NCBI GenBank assembly: GCA_020054965.1
Contig: JAIMZO010000026.1
Location: forward strand, 1 to 11,623
Length of the DNA stretch: 11,623 bases
Direction: 5' to 3'
From: Spirochaeta sp.
GTDB lineage: Bacteria; Spirochaetota; Spirochaetia; Sphaerochaetales; Sphaerochaetaceae
Part shown: piece after piece, positions 5,639 to 11,623 of the stretch
How positions within the stretch are numbered: the stretch's first letter is position 1
Layout: the number at the start of each line of letters is the position of its first letter
The notes under the pieces: generated by a model
The model's database searches: none
What the model was told of the DNA's origin: nothing
What the model saw: the letters and a program-made list of their open reading frames with translations, nothing else
Position numbers and translations under genes: made by a program

Positions 5639-7519
5639 TTGATAAAGATTTTGATTGTAGTTCCTTACCAAGAGTTGCAAGAAGCATTCGATCAAGTCAT
5701 CCAGAGTTATGACCTCGATACGATTGAGGTGCGTACCACCCATATCTATGGAAGCGATCCACAGAAGATTGTACCTCTTGCTGCTGATATCATTGTAGCC
5801 CGTGGGATCACTGCACAGGCAATTGCCCACCAGAAACCGTCGGTGCATGTTGTGCCCATCGCACTCAGTAGCGCTGATTTACTCAGCGCGCTGGCACTCG
5901 CCAAGAAAATGAACAGCAGTGCCCATATCGGGGTAGTCACGAATGAACAGCTGTGTGACCAGGAATTGATCAGCACCTTGGTCGGGCAAAGGGTATCCAT
6001 CTTCCAGGTAACCGACGAGAAAGATGTGAAAATCGGATTGGAGCACCTTGCAAGGAAGGGTTGTTCCATCTTTGTGGGTGGCCTTACGATGTGCCGCCTA
6101 TGTGAGAAGCAACAGTTTGCCCATGTGCATGTAAAAAGTGGCTACCAGGCAGTTGTTCATGCAGTGGCGGAGGCTGTTGCAGCCGCTCGCTCTCTGGAGC
6201 GGGCGCAGACAAGGGGAAACCTGTTAGGGACTCTGCTCAATAATGCCACGTATGCACTGCTTGCAATCAACAGCAGTGCAACCATCATTGCCGCCAACCG
6301 GCAAGCTGAGCAACTTTTTGGTACTACAGCCCTGTTGGGAAAACAATTGGGGGAAGTATATCAAGGAGGGAAGTGGGATCTTGCCCTGAAGGCAGGGAAG
6401 AAAGAGATACTGGTACCGATTGCAGGCAAGCAGTTCTTGGTGACCCAGCAACCGATCAGCATGGATGAGGAGACATCCGGTTTCCTCTTTACGTTCCAGA
6501 ACACAGAGGCAATCCAGCAGACAGAGCACATGATCAGGACGGAGTTGAGCAGGAAAGGCTTGGTTGCAAAATACACATTCTCCAACATTGTGACACAGAA
6601 TGCCCAGATGATGGCTCTTGTGGAGAAGGCCAGAAGGTTCAGCCAGGTCCCAGGCGCCGTACTTCTGCTTGGTGAAACGGGAACTGGAAAGGAGTTGTTT
6701 GCCCAGAGCATACACAATGCATCGCCCCGTGCGTCGCAACCCTTTGTTGCAGTGAACTGTGCAGCACTTCCCGAACAACTGCTGGAGAGTGAGTTGTTCG
6801 GGTACTCCGAGGGTGCCTTCACCGGTGCAAGCAAGGGAGGGAAGCCTGGGTTGTTTGAATTGGCCCATAAGGGTACCATCTTCCTCGATGAGATAGCAGA
6901 GATGCCGATAGTCGTGCAGGCGAAACTGCTTCGTGTTCTTCAGGAGCGTGAAGTTCGTCGAGTGGGGGCTGACATGGTTGTCCCTGTAGATGTGAGAGTC
7001 ATCAGTGCAGCGAACAGCAATATCCTGCAGAAAGTACAGGATGGGTCGTTCCGTCTTGATCTCTTCTATCGTATCAGTCTGTTGAGCCTGATGCTGATCC
7101 CTTTACGTGATCGTCCTGAGGATATTGGGTTGTTGTTCTCCCATTTTGTCACGCAATACTGCGAGCGGCATGGGCTGAGCAAAATCAACATCAATACAGA
7201 TGCACTTGAGATGCTAAGGCAGTTCTACTGGCCGGGAAACATCCGAGAGCTTAGGAACGCAGCAGAACGGCTTGCAATTCTTCATACCTCCGACCGGGTT
7301 GGTGTCCGGGAAATAGACCAATTGGACATCGGTTCCACCGGCTTGTACCTTGATGCCAAGGATGCAGGAAAACCAAAGAAACAAAAGAAGAAGTGCTCCG
7401 ATCATGAGCTGTATGAACAATTCCTCTCCAGTGGTTTGACTCGTGAGGACTTCGCCAAGGAGGTCGGTATAAGCAGGACGACGCTCTGGAGGAAGTTCTC
7501 CCGATTTGAATCAGAGTAA
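5639..7519 (+). CDS. Sigma-54-dependent enhancer-binding regulator with PrpR_N-like sensor and PAS domains
   Basis: This 626-residue transcription activator works with sigma-54 RNA polymerase. Residues about 1-195 resemble the PrpR N-terminal sensor domain, which in PrpR binds a small acid metabolite. About 200-300 is PAS-like ([30 protein letters not shown]). The AAA+ domain (about 315-545) is complete: Walker A GETGTGKE (345-352), GAFTGA sigma-54 contact loop (392-397), Walker B GTIFLDE (412-418), arginine-finger segment FRLDLFYRI (471-479) and WPGNIREL (531-538). A basic linker (KPKKQKKK) leads to a Fis-type helix-turn-helix (about 601-624, [20 protein letters not shown]). The start is TTG at 5639, with GAGGTG (5628-5633) 5 bases upstream. 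The adjacent downstream region carries a sigma-54 promoter and clustered palindromic sites, so the pdxA-tct operon is the evident target. No prpBCD genes are present, so the ligand is probably not 2-methylcitrate; it may be the acid imported by TctABC or a derivative. Confidence 0.93.
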   Translation: MIKILIVVPYQELQEAFDQVIQSYDLDTIEVRTTHIYGSDPQKIVPLAADIIVARGITAQAIAHQKPSVHVVPIALSSADLLSALALAKKMNSSAHIGVVTNEQLCDQELISTLVGQRVSIFQVTDEKDVKIGLEHLARKGCSIFVGGLTMCRLCEKQQFAHVHVKSGYQAVVHAVAEAVAAARSLERAQTRGNLLGTLLNNATYALLAINSSATIIAANRQAEQLFGTTALLGKQLGEVYQGGKWDLALKAGKKEILVPIAGKQFLVTQQPISMDEETSGFLFTFQNTEAIQQTEHMIRTELSRKGLVAKYTFSNIVTQNAQMMALVEKARRFSQVPGAVLLLGETGTGKELFAQSIHNASPRASQPFVAVNCAALPEQLLESELFGYSEGAFTGASKGGKPGLFELAHKGTIFLDEIAEMPIVVQAKLLRVLQEREVRRVGADMVVPVDVRVISAANSNILQKVQDGSFRLDLFYRISLLSLMLIPLRDRPEDIGLLFSHFVTQYCERHGLSKININTDALEMLRQFYWPGNIRELRNAAERLAILHTSDRVGVREIDQLDIGSTGLYLDAKDAGKPKKQKKKCSDHELYEQFLSSGLTREDFAKEVGISRTTLWRKFSRFESE

Positions 7520-7522
7520 GTA

Positions 7523-7580
7523 TGTTTCAATTGTGTTTCAATTGAAACATGAAACAATATTTATGTAACATTGAAACATG
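7523..7580. promoter_or_regulatory. Cluster of upstream activator sites (TGTTTCA/TGAAACA)
   Basis: Five half-sites lie within 56 bp: TGTTTCA at 7523 and 7534, and TGAAACA at 7543, 7550 and 7572. The core is a perfect 16-bp palindrome TGTTTCAATTGAAACA (7534-7549). The 11-mer TGTTTCAATTG is tandemly repeated (7523-7533, 7534-7544), one helical turn apart. ATTGAAACATG also occurs twice (7541-7551, 7570-7580). A weaker copy of the palindrome (12 of 16) lies at 7634-7649. The core centre is about 187 bp before the predicted sigma-54 start, a usual enhancer distance. The site probably binds the Fis-type helix-turn-helix of the preceding gene product. Confidence 0.7.
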
Positions 7581-7652
7581 TTAAAAATGTCTTAAAAATT
7601 TTTAGGAAACTGTTTGAATTTTTCATATTTGGTTGCTTCAATGGAAAATATA

Positions 7653-7691
7653 TGTATACAAACATCAATACTATGAAAGATTGTATACAAT
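7653..7691. promoter_or_regulatory. Two TGTATACA palindromes between enhancer and promoter
   Basis: TGTATACA occurs at 7653-7660 and 7682-7689, 29 bp apart. The second extends to a perfect 12-bp palindrome ATTGTATACAAT (7680-7691) and ends 10 bp before the -24 box. The shape resembles operators of GntR/FCD-type regulators, but no such gene is in the window. The surrounding A/T-rich DNA may also serve as the bendable linker needed for enhancer looping. Confidence 0.4.
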
Positions 7692-7701
7692 AAATGTAAA
7701 C

Positions 7702-7718
7702 TTGGCACGTTAGTTGCT
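7702..7718 (+). promoter_or_regulatory. Sigma-54 (-24/-12) promoter of the pdxA-tctBAC operon
   Basis: TTGGCACG (7702-7709), four bases, then TTGCT (7714-7718) matches the sigma-54 consensus TGGCACG-N4-TTGCW at every position. GG (7704-7705) and GC (7716-7717) have the required spacing. The predicted start is near 7729, giving a leader of about 50 nt before the ATG at 7779. A sigma-54 activator gene lies directly upstream. Confidence 0.92.
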
Positions 7719-7738
7719 GCCTCTATTGCCGGAGTGAC

Positions 7739-7764
7739 GAGCATCGTTGCTCACTGCATGTGAG
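7739..7764 (+). promoter_or_regulatory. Alternative small hairpins in the pdxA leader
   Basis: GAGCA (7739-7743) can pair with TGCTC (7748-7752), or CTCAC (7750-7754) can pair with GTGAG (7760-7764). The two pairings overlap and exclude each other. The second hairpin abuts the ribosome site GAGGGG (7767-7772). Stems of 5 bp are short and may mean nothing. Confidence 0.2.
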
Positions 7765-7778
7765 AAGAGGGGCAATCC

Positions 7779-8786
7779 ATGAATGATAAACCTGTATTGG
7801 GACTTTTAATCGGCGACGGAGCCGGGGTCGGACCTGAGATCATCGCCAAGCTGGCTGTTGGTAAGTTCTTTGAACAGTATTGTAGACCAGTGGTTATCGG
7901 TGATGTACGTATACTCGAGCGTGCCTTCTCGGTGATTGGTTCCTCTGTTCCCTTGCAGGTGATAGACAATGTGGATGAAGCTGACTGGAGCAAGGGCCTT
8001 CCCATCCTTGACCAGAAAGATCAGGATCCTGAAGTCGTGAAGTTTGGCACCCTGACCACTGAGGCAGGCAAGGCAAACCTTCATGCCCTGGCGCTTGGTG
8101 TTTCCTTGTATAAGGAGAAGAAGATTGAAGGTTTCTGCTTCGCTCCTTTCCATAAGGCAGGACTCAAGCAGGCAGGAAGCAAGGTGGAGAGTGAGCACCA
8201 CTTACTCGCCCAGTTGTTCAACCACACGGAACCTTTCGGGGAGATCAATGTGTTGGGTGACCTCTGGACTACCCGAACCACCAGTCATATTCCCATCCGC
8301 GAGGTAAGCAAGAACTTGACGGTGGAGAGCATCCTGCGTGCAGTACGCCTTGCCAACGCATCCTTGAAGAACAGCGGTATTGCAAAGCCACGCCTTGCTC
8401 TTTCTGCCCTGAATCCCCACGCTGGAGAGAATGGCCTCTGTGGACGTGAAGAGATAGATGTAATCATCCCAGCTATTGAGAAAGCAAAGGAGATGGGAAT
8501 TGATGCAACAGGGCCATATCCAAGTGACATCACCTTCATCAAGGCCTTCCGTGGTGATTTTGACGGGGTGGTGACCATGTACCATGACCAGGGACAGATC
8601 GCCCTGAAACTCAAGGGATTTGATGAAGGCATCACCATTGCCGGTGGCCTTCCCGCCCCTATTGTTACCTGTGCACATGGTACAGCTTATGATATCGCCG
8701 GAACCGGTGTTGTGAAAACCAGCGCTTTTGAGAATGCAGTGAAAATGGCCTCGCGTATGGCCAACCACCTGCGTCAGCAAGCGTAA
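7779..8786 (+). CDS. PdxA-family NAD-dependent 4-phospho-hydroxyacid dehydrogenase (PdxA2-like)
   Basis: This 335-residue cytoplasmic oxidoreductase belongs to the family of 4-hydroxythreonine-4-phosphate dehydrogenase. Family marks are GDGAGVGPEI (12-21), APFHKAGL, the three metal-ligand histidines His170 (TSHIPIREV), His214 (ALNPHAGENGLCGREE) and His269 (MYHDQG), and HGTAYDIAGTG near the C-terminus. The histidine spacing matches E. coli PdxA. The segment after GLP reads APIVTCAHGT where E. coli PdxA reads FIRTSVDHGT, so the substrate-contacting Arg is absent, and the nearby Asn position is Thr. With a TTT transporter and a sigma-54 regulator rather than vitamin B6 genes, a catabolic role is more likely. 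PdxA2 enzymes oxidise and decarboxylate 4-phospho-D-threonate or -erythronate to dihydroxyacetone phosphate, using a DUF1537 kinase not seen here. The start at 7779 has GAGGGG (7767-7772) 6 bases upstream. It is the first gene of the operon. Confidence 0.9.
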   Translation: MNDKPVLGLLIGDGAGVGPEIIAKLAVGKFFEQYCRPVVIGDVRILERAFSVIGSSVPLQVIDNVDEADWSKGLPILDQKDQDPEVVKFGTLTTEAGKANLHALALGVSLYKEKKIEGFCFAPFHKAGLKQAGSKVESEHHLLAQLFNHTEPFGEINVLGDLWTTRTTSHIPIREVSKNLTVESILRAVRLANASLKNSGIAKPRLALSALNPHAGENGLCGREEIDVIIPAIEKAKEMGIDATGPYPSDITFIKAFRGDFDGVVTMYHDQGQIALKLKGFDEGITIAGGLPAPIVTCAHGTAYDIAGTGVVKTSAFENAVKMASRMANHLRQQA

Positions 8787-8800
8787 GGAGAGAGGAACAT

Positions 8801-9259
8801 ATGCAATCGAAAAAGGTTACGAGCCAGATGGTGATTCCTGTAATCACAGCAGTGATAGCTGTTCTTTTCATCTATCTCGGGATCACCAAGTACGGCTTTT
8901 GGCATGAGCTCAGGGGACCCCTTCCAGGATTTTTCCCCACACTCATTGGATTTGCTTTGCTGGCTTTGAGCTTCATTGCATTCCTGGGATCTTTCAAGGC
9001 GGAGAAGACCACCTATCCGATTGAGAACTGGTTCCCTGCTTTTGGCGTGATCGCCATCATGCTTGCCACTCTGGTTATTGGAATGATCCCCAGCCTTGCC
9101 CTCTTTGTCATTCTTTGGCTCAAGTGGTACGAAAAGTATCGTTGGAAGACAACCCTCATCGGGTTGGCTGTCATCATGGCCATTGTAATCGGAGCCTTCG
9201 TCATGTGGCTCGGAGTTCCCTTCCCGAAGGGAATCATCTACAACTGGATCGCGTACTGA
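8801..9259 (+). CDS. tctB: TctB-type small membrane subunit of a tripartite tricarboxylate transporter
   Basis: This 152-residue inner-membrane protein has about four hydrophobic segments (11-28, 44-63, 79-108 probably as a pair or re-entrant, 117-137). Family resemblance rests on this layout and on GPLPGFFPTLIG (39-50). TctB is the small subunit that partners the large permease TctA; its exact role is poorly understood and its sequence is the least conserved of the three. The ATG at 8801 follows the pdxA-like stop by 14 bp, with GGAGAGAGGAA in the gap as ribosome site. The gene sits between the pdxA-like gene and tctA, the usual order for TTT operons. Confidence 0.88.
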   Translation: MQSKKVTSQMVIPVITAVIAVLFIYLGITKYGFWHELRGPLPGFFPTLIGFALLALSFIAFLGSFKAEKTTYPIENWFPAFGVIAIMLATLVIGMIPSLALFVILWLKWYEKYRWKTTLIGLAVIMAIVIGAFVMWLGVPFPKGIIYNWIAY

Positions 9260-9269
9260 GGAGCATGCA

Positions 9270-10778
9270 ATGGAAAATCTAGAAATGTTATTCATGGGCT
9301 TTTCAGTAGTCCTTACCTTTCAGAATGTTATGGTTACCATGCTTGGTGCTGTACTCGGCCTTGTGGCCGGTGCAATGCCTGGTATCGGTTCCCTCGCAGG
9401 GGTTGCCCTGTTGCTTCCCCTTACCTATAAGTTCAATCCGACCACCGCTATCATCATGCTTGGTGCACTCTATTATTCCAACATGTATGGTGGATCGTTC
9501 AGTGCAATCCTCCTGAACATCCCTGGAGACTCTCCTGCTGTCATGACCGCCCTTGATGGGTATCCGATGGCAACAAAGCGTAATAGGCCTGGTCAGGCAC
9601 TGTTCACTTCCAATCTTTCCTCCTTTATCGGTGGTTTCATTGGCATGATCATCCTTACCTTCATGGGACCTGCGCTTGCAGAGCTCGGGCTCAAGTTTGG
9701 TCCTGCCGAGATGACTTCTCTCTTGTTGGTTGCGATGACTTCCATCGGCTGGCTGGTAGGGGAGAGTCCGACCAAGGGCGTTGTTTTGACCTTGGTTGGT
9801 ATCCTGTTGGCAACAATGGGTATGGATACGCTTACAGGAAGCCCCCGTTACGACTTCGGCAACATGTATCTGCTAGGGGGCATTCCTTTTACACCGTTCG
9901 TCATTGGAGCAGTCGGTTTCAGCCAGGTGCTCAAGTTGATGGCGGAGCGAAACAAGAAGGTTGATGTCAATCTGACACAGAAGTTGACGATCAAGGGATC
10001 GATGTTGACCCTCCATGATGTACGTCGCCTTGTTCCTCCAGCCATCCGCAGCGGTTTCATGGGAACCTTTGTTGGAGTGCTTCCAGGAGCTGGGGCGACA
10101 ACTGGAGCATTCCTTGGCTATGCAGCACAGAAAGCCTTCAAGAGCGAAGAGCCGCTTGGCAGCGGTGCGATTGAGGGAATCGCCAGCTGTGAGGCAGCAA
10201 ACAACGCAGCCGCCGCTGGGTCCTTTGCTCCCTTGCTTGCCTTGGGTATCCCGGGAAGTGGTACCGGTGCAGTCTTGCTTGGTGGGTTGATGATGTGGGG
10301 TCTGAATCCTGGTCCCCTGCTTTTCTCCAGCAATCCTGACTTTGCATGGGGCTTGATTGCAAGCTTGTTCCTCGCAAACATACTCACCCTGTTCATTTCC
10401 CTTGGGGTCATTCCCTTCCTGATCAAGATCCTCACCGTCCCGGTACGGATTCTGATCCCGATCATCACCGTGGTCTGTGTGGTTGGTAGCTACAGTACCA
10501 GTAACTCCATGTACGGTGTGATCATCATGTTCCTCTCTGGATTGTTCGGGTACATCCTTGACCGCAATGGCTATGGAGTGGCTCCTATGTTGCTGTCGTT
10601 CGTCTTGGCCCCACTGCTTGAATCGAACATGCGCAAGGCCTTCATCATCAGCAATGGTAGTTTGGGGATCTTCGTTGACAAGCCGATTTCTGCCTTCCTG
10701 TTGTTGGTGCTCATGGCAATCGTAATGACCCCCATAGTGAAGTTCATCCTTCGCAAGGCTGCCATTCGAAAGAAATAA
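9270..10778 (+). CDS. tctA: TctA-type large permease of a tripartite tricarboxylate transporter
   Basis: This 502-residue polytopic inner-membrane permease has the standard family length, with ten or more hydrophobic segments. Conserved TctA stretches are all present: GAMPGIGSLAG (34-44), GGSFSAILLNIPGDSPAVMT with LDGYPMA to about residue 101, GVLPGAGATTGAFLGY, and GIPGSGTGAVLLGGLM with LNPGP. These Gly/Pro-rich loops recur in the two halves, consistent with the internal duplication of the family. It forms the translocation path for a carboxylate delivered by a periplasmic TctC-type protein, driven by an ion gradient. ATG at 9270 is 10 bp after the tctB stop. The ribosome site GAGGAG overlaps the tctB stop codon, so the two genes are probably translationally coupled. 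The substrate cannot be read from the sequence; the pdxA-like neighbour suggests a sugar acid. Confidence 0.97.
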   Translation: MENLEMLFMGFSVVLTFQNVMVTMLGAVLGLVAGAMPGIGSLAGVALLLPLTYKFNPTTAIIMLGALYYSNMYGGSFSAILLNIPGDSPAVMTALDGYPMATKRNRPGQALFTSNLSSFIGGFIGMIILTFMGPALAELGLKFGPAEMTSLLLVAMTSIGWLVGESPTKGVVLTLVGILLATMGMDTLTGSPRYDFGNMYLLGGIPFTPFVIGAVGFSQVLKLMAERNKKVDVNLTQKLTIKGSMLTLHDVRRLVPPAIRSGFMGTFVGVLPGAGATTGAFLGYAAQKAFKSEEPLGSGAIEGIASCEAANNAAAAGSFAPLLALGIPGSGTGAVLLGGLMMWGLNPGPLLFSSNPDFAWGLIASLFLANILTLFISLGVIPFLIKILTVPVRILIPIITVVCVVGSYSTSNSMYGVIIMFLSGLFGYILDRNGYGVAPMLLSFVLAPLLESNMRKAFIISNGSLGIFVDKPISAFLLLVLMAIVMTPIVKFILRKAAIRKK

Positions 10779-10786
10779 GGTGTCAT

Positions 10787-10834
10787 TTCCTCATAAGAGG
10801 AATTGGATATTGGAAAATGTGGGAGTAATCCCAC
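10787..10834 (+). promoter_or_regulatory. Two hairpins in the tctA-tctC spacer
   Basis: TTCCTC-ATAA-GAGGAA (10787-10802) and GTGGGA-GTAA-TCCCAC (10819-10834) are both perfect 6-bp stems, the second with a GNRA tetraloop. Neither is followed by a T-run, so they are not terminators. The position, just before the binding-protein gene, suits mRNA processing or stabilisation that raises TctC over the membrane subunits. Confidence 0.45.
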
Positions 10835-10858
10835 TAGAAACAAAGAGGAGATAGAGAA

Positions 10859-11623
10859 ATGAGAAAAATTGCTCTGGTATTGGCCCTGGTTTTGTTGGTA
10901 AGCATGCCCGTTTTCGCAAACGGAACTGCTGAAGCTGCAGATGGTGCAGAGAAGTCCTTCGTACCTACCCGTAATATTGACTGGTATGTGACCAGCTCCC
11001 CCGGTGGTGGTTCAGACATCTTCACCCGCACGATTACCGACATTGCTACTGAAGAGGATCTGGTCAACGGACAGAATTTTGTTATTCAGTACAAGACCGA
11101 TGGTGCTGGTGAGGTTGGTAGACTGCTTGTTTCCAACATCAAGGCTGGCGTCCAGGCTGACCACACCTTGTTGACCTTCAACAGTGGTGACTTGATGCCG
11201 ATGGTTAAGAACACCAGCAATCGTTTCCAGAACTTCCAGCCTATTGCGCACATGGCTGTAGACAAGCACCTGATCTTCATTGGAGAGTCCTCCAAGTACA
11301 CCAATGCTGAAGAGATCATTGATGCATTGAACAGAGGTGAGAGATTGGTTCTTGGTGGTTCCAAGGGTGATGACATCGCTTGTCACGCTGCTCTCATCAA
11401 GGAACTTGGTGTTACCCAGGATCAGCTTTCCTACATTGCCCACGATGCAACCAGTGGTGCTATCACTGCAATTCTTGGTGGTCATTTCGACCTCTTGATC
11501 TCCAAGCCTGCAGCCGCTTCCCAGTATGTTGAAGCTGGTAAGCTTACCCCGGTCCTGGCTCTTTCCACCAGCCGTTTCCCTGGAAACCTCAGTGGTGCTC
11601 CGACCCTCAGCGAGCTCGGTTAC
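10859..11623 (+). CDS. tctC: TctC-type periplasmic substrate-binding protein (partial, cut by window end)
   Basis: The reading frame is open from ATG at 10859 to the window edge (255 codons, no stop), about 60 residues short of the usual length. A signal peptide is clear: MRKIALVLALVLLVSMPVFA with a cut after Ala at about residue 21. There is no lipobox Cys, so it should be a soluble periplasmic protein. The mature part carries family features: WYVTSSPGGGSDIFTR (first ligand loop), a mid-region FQPIAHMAVDKHLIFIGESS, and FPGNLSGAPTLSELGY matching the conserved region before the C-terminal lobe. The protein captures the carboxylate for TctAB. AGAGGAG (10844-10850) lies 8 bases upstream of the ATG. 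It is the fourth visible gene of the sigma-54 operon, separated from tctA by an 80-bp spacer with two hairpins. The nearest alternative, a Bug-family sensor without transport function, is unlikely given tctA and tctB next door. Confidence 0.93.
   Translation, partial: MRKIALVLALVLLVSMPVFANGTAEAADGAEKSFVPTRNIDWYVTSSPGGGSDIFTRTITDIATEEDLVNGQNFVIQYKTDGAGEVGRLLVSNIKAGVQADHTLLTFNSGDLMPMVKNTSNRFQNFQPIAHMAVDKHLIFIGESSKYTNAEEIIDALNRGERLVLGGSKGDDIACHAALIKELGVTQDQLSYIAHDATSGAITAILGGHFDLLISKPAAASQYVEAGKLTPVLALSTSRFPGNLSGAPTLSELGY

Noticed and set aside
6224..6879. Two overlapping minus-strand ORFs inside the sigma-54 regulator
   Set aside because: They lie opposite the PAS and AAA+ domains, whose motifs are unambiguous, so these are shadow frames.
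7594..7603. AAAAATTTTT run after the regulator gene as a terminator
   Set aside because: It is an A/T palindrome without a GC stem. It fits better as flexible DNA in the enhancer-promoter loop.
820..7753. Shared 10-mer TCGTTGCTCA at 820-829 (small RNA 5' end) and 7744-7753 (pdxA leader)
   Set aside because: Tens of shared 10-mers are expected by chance in 11.6 kb, and the flanking match is not strong enough to claim a common element.

Overview
The window looks like a chromosomal segment of a Sphaerochaeta- or Treponema-like spirochaete. This is inferred from roughly 50% GC, the style of HtpG, and a sigma-54-controlled tripartite tricarboxylate transporter (TTT) operon. No rRNA or other taxonomic marker is present, so the assignment is tentative.

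Left end (1-934): the first 98 bases are the 3' end of a group II intron (domains V and VI and the 3' splice site), with its body and any reverse transcriptase outside the window. Next comes a gene for a small secreted protein of unknown function (170-697). A gene-poor gap follows that holds a strong promoter, a structured stretch of about 110 nt and a perfect intrinsic terminator. I read this as an undescribed small RNA.

Housekeeping middle (935-5564): a ROK-family transcriptional regulator on the minus strand is divergent from htpG, the bacterial Hsp90. htpG ends in a strong terminator. An MscS-type mechanosensitive channel follows, tail to tail (1 bp gap) with a minus-strand gene for a small membrane-anchored protein of unknown function.

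Right half (5565-11623): this is one regulatory and metabolic module. A sigma-54 enhancer-binding regulator (PrpR_N-like sensor, PAS, AAA+ with GAFTGA, Fis-type helix-turn-helix) is followed by a 259-bp control region. That region holds a cluster of TGTTTCA/TGAAACA half-sites, two TGTATACA palindromes and a textbook -24/-12 promoter. The promoter precedes pdxA-like, tctB, tctA and the start of tctC, which the window edge cuts. The likely logic is that the regulator senses an acid substrate or metabolite and switches on uptake by TctABC. A PdxA-family dehydrogenase then oxidises the phosphorylated acid. A partner kinase (for example DUF1537) would be expected beyond the right edge, but I cannot see it.

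The most noteworthy items are the candidate small RNA, the fully readable sigma-54 circuit with its tandem activator sites, and the altered active-site segment of the PdxA-like enzyme.
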